From Camillea tinctor (lineage: Eukaryota > Ascomycota > Sordariomycetes > Xylariales > Xylariaceae): 64,000 nucleotides of DNA. The stretch's first letter is position 1, and the number at the start of each line of letters is the position of its first letter. This document shows, piece by piece, positions 58,446-64,000 of this stretch. The notes beneath the pieces are model-generated. The model worked only from the letters and a program-made list of their open reading frames with translations, did not search any database and had not been told where the DNA came from. The stretch covers positions 186,001-250,000 of the forward strand of contig MU394098.1 in the NCBI GenBank assembly GCA_022578605.1, read 5' to 3'. The position numbers and the translations under genes were made by a program.

Positions 58446-58465
58446 TTAGGTTAGGTTAGGTTAGG
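58446..58465 (+). repeat. TTAGG pentamer tract
   Basis: Four tandem TTAGG units. The period is 5, so this is not a TTAGGG telomere array. Confidence 0.85.
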
Positions 58466-59105
58466 TACATTACAGAAAAGAGGGTGCATGACTTCAATAA
58501 CTCCGGTCTTTGTGTGCTATGAATCATGCCAACATGCATAGGTATTTACCTAGCAAGCCTAGTTGTAGGTCAGAATTCCTTACTCTAGGTACATATGTAT
58601 GTACATAGTAATAGTTAGTCGTAGTGTAAGGTACGTGGGCTTCAAGAGCTTCTCTCCGACGTTGGCATGTGATAAGACCTTAGCTGGTGGGATGCGTCCA
58701 GAGCGCATACTGATGTCATGGCTAGGGGGCTTTTTGCTTTTTGACCAATGACTGTAAAGGTAATTACCGAGGTACGCTCTATATTTGAGTGTAGTAGACC
58801 CACCATCTTGGGACCGAGTCGCCGAGGATGTTTTTTGACTTTGCATTGCATACTAGGTACGTACATACTTATTAGGCATGCTGGTAGGTCCATTACTAGT
58901 ACCTGACTCTACCGAGCTACTGAGGTCTATGCCAAAAGTTACTCCGTACATCTTACCTAGTTCCATCCACGTGCTCTATGCAGATAACTTCTCACGATGG
59001 CTTCATCCTTTAAAAATCAACAAATTTATATGTTACAATCTTCTATCGAGAGCTAACCAACATCGGCATATATTACCCTATGGCTTCATAAAATATTTGG
59101 GCTAC

Positions 59106-60250
59106 CTAGCAGGTGAACAGCTCAGGTCCTAAAGAGTCTGAGTGTTAGAAACGGCGAAAACGATGACACAGGTATCTTGTGAGGGTCATGATGATTCATA
59201 CCTGGGATAACATATTCGCTATCGGCCGTCATAGAGTAGATGTTGATTAGAATACCGGGGTCGTTTTGCTGTTCACAGATTTTATCAGTCAATCTCTCGT
59301 CCTACTCTCACCAAGTAGCTTGGATTTTTTCTCCCCCCCCCTCACTCCTCGAACTGAGTAAGCAAGTAAATGGATGGTATTATAAAACTTACCTTGTAGA
59401 TACCCGGAATACTACTCGTAGCCGGCGTCACGCTCGCCTTTCCACCCGACACCTTGATCTGCGCACATTCCATCTAGAACAGCATCTCAAGTTAGCTCAA
59501 CTACACACACGATCAAGCAAACCCAGTTTCACCCTCGCAATAGGAGGGGAGAGAGGCGGGAAGGGAAGAAGCGTACGTAAAGCTGCGCGCCCAACTCCGA
59601 GCTCGCCGCGTGCAGTGCGATCATCTCCGCCCTCAGGAGGTACTGTCCGTCCTCGATACACGTCGGGATCGTGATCGGGTGCTTCCCGGCATCGTCGATC
59701 ACCTTCGACGTGCCCCACGCCCCGTCCGTGTATCCGTCCTCCTGGATTTTGAACCACCCAGCACCGTATCCTACGTCGCTCGTCGCATCGTCGACCTTCT
59801 TCAGGTACGCGAGCGTAGGACCTTTATGGCTCGCGTCCATGACGTCGTCCGGGCCTGAAGTCAGCGTGTGGCGCCATGTCGCGTTCACCTGAGCGCGGAG
59901 GCGTGGAATTATTAGTCTAGTTTACGCTGGTACCCTCTTGACTGGGAATTGGAAAGAAAGGGGGTAAGGAAAAAGAGGGAGGAGAAGAAATGAAGAGGGA
60001 AGGTAGATCATACCGTGGACCCGGCAGTTACTTCCATGATGTCGGCCGACGGCGTCGTCGGGTTCGGTCCTCCGTTACAGGCTAAATCGTTGGACGTCAC
60101 GTCGTTGATCGGTCCGTCATATGAGGGTGTCCGGATCCCGTAAGAGACCGGGTGCGTTGCCCCGTCGGCCTCGAGCTGCACGAATATTGTGTGCGCGCTG
60201 GCCACGCTAGCCCCGGCGATGACCACAATTGCTAAGGAGGAATACTTCAT
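59106..60250 (-). CDS. AA9 lytic polysaccharide monooxygenase (secreted)
   Basis: Five exons: complement(60014-60250, 59577-59888, 59393-59473, 59202-59268, 59106-59128), 239 residues. A 19-residue signal peptide ends SVASA and exposes His20 as the mature N-terminus (HTIF), one half of the copper histidine brace. The second brace histidine is H100 in SHKGP, and the axial tyrosine is Y183 in GAQLYMECAQ, the last codon of exon 2. Other family landmarks are [32 protein letters not shown] and the closing YVIPGPELFTC. It has no CBM1 and no linker. AA9 enzymes oxidatively cleave cellulose or related glucans outside the cell. The last coding exon is only 23 nt. Same orientation as the neighbouring GH5 gene. 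Confidence 0.96.
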
Positions 60251-61299
60251 GTTTGTGACTCAAGGGGGATCTGAGCTATGTGTGGAGGCATGTATACTTG
60301 GGCTCTAGTCCTTTGTAGAGCCTAGAGAAAACTTGGTGGATATATTTATATACTCATGAATACATGGGACTCTCCATCATGTGGTAATTATGCCTGGTTT
60401 TGCTATCGAACTTCCGTCTTACCCCCACCCCCAGAGGGCGAGCCGCCGTCCATAGTTACGATGGTTTCTCCTCCAATGACTGACAGCAAGGAGCTTGTGT
60501 AAGACCAGGGGACCCCCCTAGATTGATCCTGGTATGTGGACCTATGCTAGAGGATTGGGAAAGCATTGAAGGACCGGTGCGTGACCGGCGGAGGTTGTCA
60601 GTCCGACCTTCTTTCGGAAGCTTTGTTATGCACGCAATCATTCGCTACGAGAGCTGCTTGGTCTAAGAAGACACGCAACCAGCTCACCTTCTTTTTTGAT
60701 GCCCGCCAATAAAAGCACTATACTAGAGAACCGAATGGAACCAAGATATTAGACTTGTTTTCTTGCCTCACCCCGTATGCCCCCCTACAGGGGACTAATC
60801 CTCCGTAGCGGCCAAGATCATGATAAAACTCACTAACGTCGGCACAACGGCGCGGTAGCGTCCTGAGCGAGTGGTAGAAGGGTAGCATTACGGCAGTGGT
60901 ACCCGGCGCTAGGTCGGCCTCGTTCTAAGGAATTAACGTTATTGAGCACACGATCGTATCAAATCCTGGGGAGTCGGGATCTTGTTCTATTGGTCTTTTC
61001 TCCCAAGGAAAGCTGACATCGTCGTTGAATGGTAGCTGAGCCTCGAAAATGGAGATGAAAATAGGCGATGAGGTTGTACATCAAAGTGTCTAGTTGATCA
61101 ATTTCATATGACGAAGATATATATTTCTGCTTGTGTTATAATTTCTACCTCTCGTTGTAATATTCAATTACATGTCATTCAAATAGCAATTTGCCCTTCT
61201 ATTGCCGAAGCTCAATCCACCATCCTCTGTAAGGTGATCATGGTACTTGGAAAGGGGGTTTTCGGCATGATTTGAAATCGACAGAATATCTCTACAGAA
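60251..61299. promoter_or_regulatory. AA9 upstream region and GH5 3' flank
   Basis: About 1 kb. A TATAAATATA box lies on the minus strand at 60341-60350, roughly 95 nt upstream of the AA9 ATG. The rest shows no gene. Confidence 0.55.
60341..60350 (-). promoter_or_regulatory. TATA box of the AA9 gene
   Basis: TATAAATATA on the minus strand, about 95 nt before the start codon. Confidence 0.5.
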
Positions 61300-62746
61300 T
61301 CACCCGCAGATACTAGGATCTAGAAAAGAAACTGTGAGCATATAAACTCATGATTGATTGGTAGTAGGTAGGCCTGAGACTTACTCGCGATAAACGATTG
61401 CGGAATAATCCCAGCGTTAAACAAGTCCCTAAAACTCCATTCAAGCGCCGACTCAGTCTTCCAAGCCCAGAAAATCCACCCTGCGGCCTTTTCATACGCG
61501 ACTATCTGGGCATTTATGAAATTCCTGATGTTATCACGGTCGGATTGGCTCAGCGTCTCGATAGTGCTAGATACCTTGCCATCGCATGACCCAATATACG
61601 AGGTTCCTTGTGAGTCCCTGTTGTAAGTCCCGTCGTAACGTGCGCCAACACCACGACCGTTGAGCCATTTAGCACAGTCAGTCATCGCGCCGGAAAACTC
61701 ACCCGAGATCGTCCATCTGTTACTGCTCGTCATTTGAGTGCCAAAACTACATGCACTGCTGATATGAGCAACAGCATCCATCTGCAATTGACCAGAATCA
61801 AAGACCTCATAGTGGTGGGTGTCTAGTAGTAGAGGCGAACTTGACCCTGAGTTCCAGTCGTTCCAAGCAGCTGGTCCAAGGAATGCGTCGTGGAAAGCTA
61901 CAACCACATCGGAATTCGCTAAGTTGCTCACTCCTTCGGACATAAATTGTTTCACGACGCCCATGTCAAGATTAGGGCTCATGGGCTCATTTAGGAGCTC
62001 AATAGAAGCTACCGCTGGATGAGAAGCAAAGTCGTCCCGAAGCTTCTTTAAAGCGTTCAAGGTTTGGGCTACCGTACTCCCCTGCGTCCATTGGATTGTG
62101 CCTCTTCTCCCAGAGTTATCAAGGCCGTTTTGTGAGCCAGGAGCCCCATGGAGATCAATAATAACCTATATGATAGTATAAGCACCGCTGTATTTCCTCC
62201 AACTTACCAGACACATACCTTGATATTACTACTTTTGGCCCAATCAAGAGCCATCCTGAGATATTCATAGGCCCCTTGTACATAGGGGTCCTCGTCGAGC
62301 GGCGTGACGGACCAGTAACCTACGGGTATCCTTACAAAGTTGAGACCTTTCGAGGCAATGTCTTTTATGTCGGCCTGGGTAATCCATGTGCTCCAGTGCC
62401 GGTCAAGGAGATGGGCCGCCGCGTCCGCACCCAGAGTTTGGGTGAGTGTGAATTCATCCACGACGTTTTCGGGGGTTGAGCTGAATACGGAGGGAGTGAT
62501 CCATGGCTGGAGAATAATTAGACAATCTTCTCATAATTGAAGTAGTTCATCAAAGAGAATGTGCTATAATACCTCAAGCACTAGCCAACCGCCTAGGTTG
62601 ACGCCTCTAACCTTGTCAACCCCAAACACGAAGTTCGAGTCTCTTGCTATCGCGGACAACGTGCCATGTGGTGTAGCGCCACACATACCAGCGAAGAGTA
62701 TGATAGCAACTATGGTAGCCATGTTGATACACGTTCGACCCATCAT
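61300..62746 (-). CDS. GH5 exo-beta-1,3-glucanase (glucan 1,3-beta-glucosidase)
   Basis: Exons complement(62573-62746), complement(62219-62506), complement(61385-62165) and complement(61300-61319) give 420 residues. An N-terminal hydrophobic signal (MATIVAIILFAGMCGA, from Met9 if the first Met is not used) precedes [21 protein letters not shown], the hallmark of GH5 subfamily 9. Next come FVRIPVGYW, VIIDLHGAPGSQNG, the acid/base E214 in ELLNEPM and the nucleophile E310 in TISGEFSGAMTDC. It ends PQSFIANPSICG in a 20-nt last exon. Such enzymes release glucose from beta-1,3-glucan, in fungal wall turnover or on plant callose. A complete catalytic set is visible. TATA box about 98 nt upstream. 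Confidence 0.95.
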
Positions 62747-62840
62747 CGCTTCACTTGGGGAATGGCTCTCGTATAGACGTATGGAACCTCAGGGGTAACG
62801 GGTACGCCACCACATGGGTCTTTTATCTGGGACTAGAGGA

Positions 62841-62847
62841 ATTTATA
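62841..62847 (-). promoter_or_regulatory. TATA box of the GH5 gene
   Basis: TATAAAT on the minus strand, about 95-100 nt before the start codon. An AGATAAG GATA-type motif lies a little further upstream (near 62857-62863). Confidence 0.45.
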
Positions 62848-63174
62848 CGAACCATCTTATCCCGTACGGACTCTAGGCTTTCATTGGGCATCGGCGGACG
62901 GGGCAAAATGACGATAGAAAGATGCACTACGTGCAAGACTGCATATCACCAAAATATGCACATATCTAACGACGTTCTAAGATTCATCAATTGCCAAAAA
63001 AGGTAGACGATAAGATATATATGTGGCAAGGCCCAAATCCCATTCGCCATTCACTTTGGTAACAGACACACTACAGAGACTAAACCTGTTCTAGATATTG
63101 ACGGCACAAGAACTTTACCGGAGTCCCACGATATGGGGGCCATAACCAACTCATTCCTGTCTTGAGGGCCTCCT

Positions 63175-63198
63175 ACGGCGATGGATACGGCGATGGAT
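63175..63198 (+). repeat. 12-bp tandem duplication
   Basis: Two identical ACGGCGATGGAT units. Confidence 0.9.
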
Positions 63199-64000
63199 AA
63201 TATTAGCGTCTGAGGACCCCATGTGCTCTCTGCCCCCATCTCATCCCCTCCTCTCCTGTACAATCCCTGCAACCACGAAGCACGCATCGCATCGCGGGGA
63301 ACCAAGTAACAAGTCAAAGCCCCCTTGGCGAGGACCAATTTTGTGCAAGATTACATCAGTACTTCCAATGTCTCAAATATGTTTGGTTCTCTCCCACAGA
63401 TAACTCACTGCTGAGCGTAAAAAAAAAGGCTAAAACCCTGGATGCTATTCAACTGAGGACTTGATCAAATACTTGGCATCCCCGGCGTGGATGACTGATC
63501 CTGCTGAGATTGAAAATGTAAATTACGCCTCACGTCGATCTCATGTAATGCGGAGGCAACGCCCTTAAAAAAACCACTGAAGTAATATACTCAGATTGTC
63601 TCGATACAATTATAGTGTATGTACGGTGTGCGATGTTACACCTAACGGTGTACAGCTATCGTGGCAGCGCCGTTGACGTTTATAAGCTGCATCTTACCTT
63701 GGTTGAACATCTTTCAGCTTTCTGGTTCTACAAGGTACGCATGGGATGTGGCTGATATGTACACATGAGCATTTGGCAAACGTTACAGCCAACATTGGCT
63801 TTCTCCGTGTGTAGTGGCCGGTTGAAGGCTTAATATTTAACTTTGAGGGCCATGGTCATTCTGCTACGTGGACACATATATAACCTAAATACTTCGGTGA
63901 ACGAGAAACTTAACATAATTCTATACGAGGATACCGAATGTCACATACAAGATTGAGTTGATATGAAATTATAGGAATGGAAGAACCAAGTTGGAACAGA

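Larger units (their letters stand above)
58004..59105. other. Intergenic region between the dehydrogenase and AA9 genes
   Basis: About 1.1 kb with an 11-bp tandem repeat (58263-58306) and a TTAGG pentamer tract (58446-58465). No gene recognised. Confidence 0.6.
62747..64000. other. Terminal intergenic region
   Basis: The GH5 promoter followed by about 1.1 kb with no recognisable gene. It includes a 12-bp tandem duplication at 63175-63198 (ACGGCGATGGAT twice). Confidence 0.55.

Noticed and set aside
58446..58465. Telomere-like TTAGG repeats
   Set aside because: The period is 5, not 6, only four units, and in the middle of genic DNA.
45651..62746. Secondary-metabolite cluster (MFS, dehydrogenase, secreted enzymes)
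   Set aside because: No PKS, NRPS, terpene synthase or pathway regulator; the genes are far apart and of unrelated functions.

Overview
This window is eukaryotic nuclear DNA from a filamentous ascomycete (Pezizomycotina). The protein families fit a Sordariomycete, possibly a Xylariales-like one; that finer placement is an impression, not a demonstration. The evidence is short spliceosomal introns (about 50-170 nt, GTAAGT-like donors, CTAAC-like branch sites, YAG acceptors), fungal versions of housekeeping genes, and secreted plant or wall polysaccharide enzymes. I find 16 protein-coding genes and rebuilt their exons by hand from phase-matched splice sites. I see no rRNA, tRNA, CRISPR array or convincing transposon.

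Layout. 0-3 kb: a seven-helix membrane protein and a small Cys-containing protein, convergent. 4.4-12.8 kb: a housekeeping block with MSH2 (mismatch repair) divergent from TRM10 (tRNA m1G9 methyltransferase), and TRM10 convergent with GCD6 (eIF2B epsilon). 12.7-30.9 kb: a gene-poor stretch whose only recognisable gene is SKN7/PRR1, a heat-shock-factor-type response regulator of the phosphorelay stress pathway. It also holds an assembly gap inside long G and C homopolymers. 30.9-47.8 kb: a second housekeeping block with primase small subunit PRI1, a Swiss-Army-Knife-type HAD protein with an RGG tail, a DUF167 protein, a Tim17-like complex I subunit, a UBP2-type deubiquitinase and a DHA1-type MFS transporter. 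47.8-53.7 kb: gene-free. 53.7-64 kb: an accessory-looking end, all on the minus strand, with a Ser/Thr-rich orphan, a cytochrome b5/acyl-CoA dehydrogenase fusion, an AA9 lytic polysaccharide monooxygenase and a GH5 exo-beta-1,3-glucanase.

Most neighbours are not functionally linked. Two links are plausible. MSH2 and PRI1, both S-phase genes, have ACGCG clusters upstream that resemble MBF sites. The AA9 and GH5 genes lie side by side, face the same way, encode signal peptides and have TATA boxes about 90-100 nt upstream of their ATGs. The intergenic DNA is full of CTAGGTA/TACCTAG words, many arranged as perfect or near-perfect hairpins. I found no clear new multi-gene system. The best leads are the dispersed palindromes, the HAD-RGG protein, the b5-ACAD fusion with an apparently relocated catalytic base, the Ser/Thr-rich orphan and the homopolymer gap.
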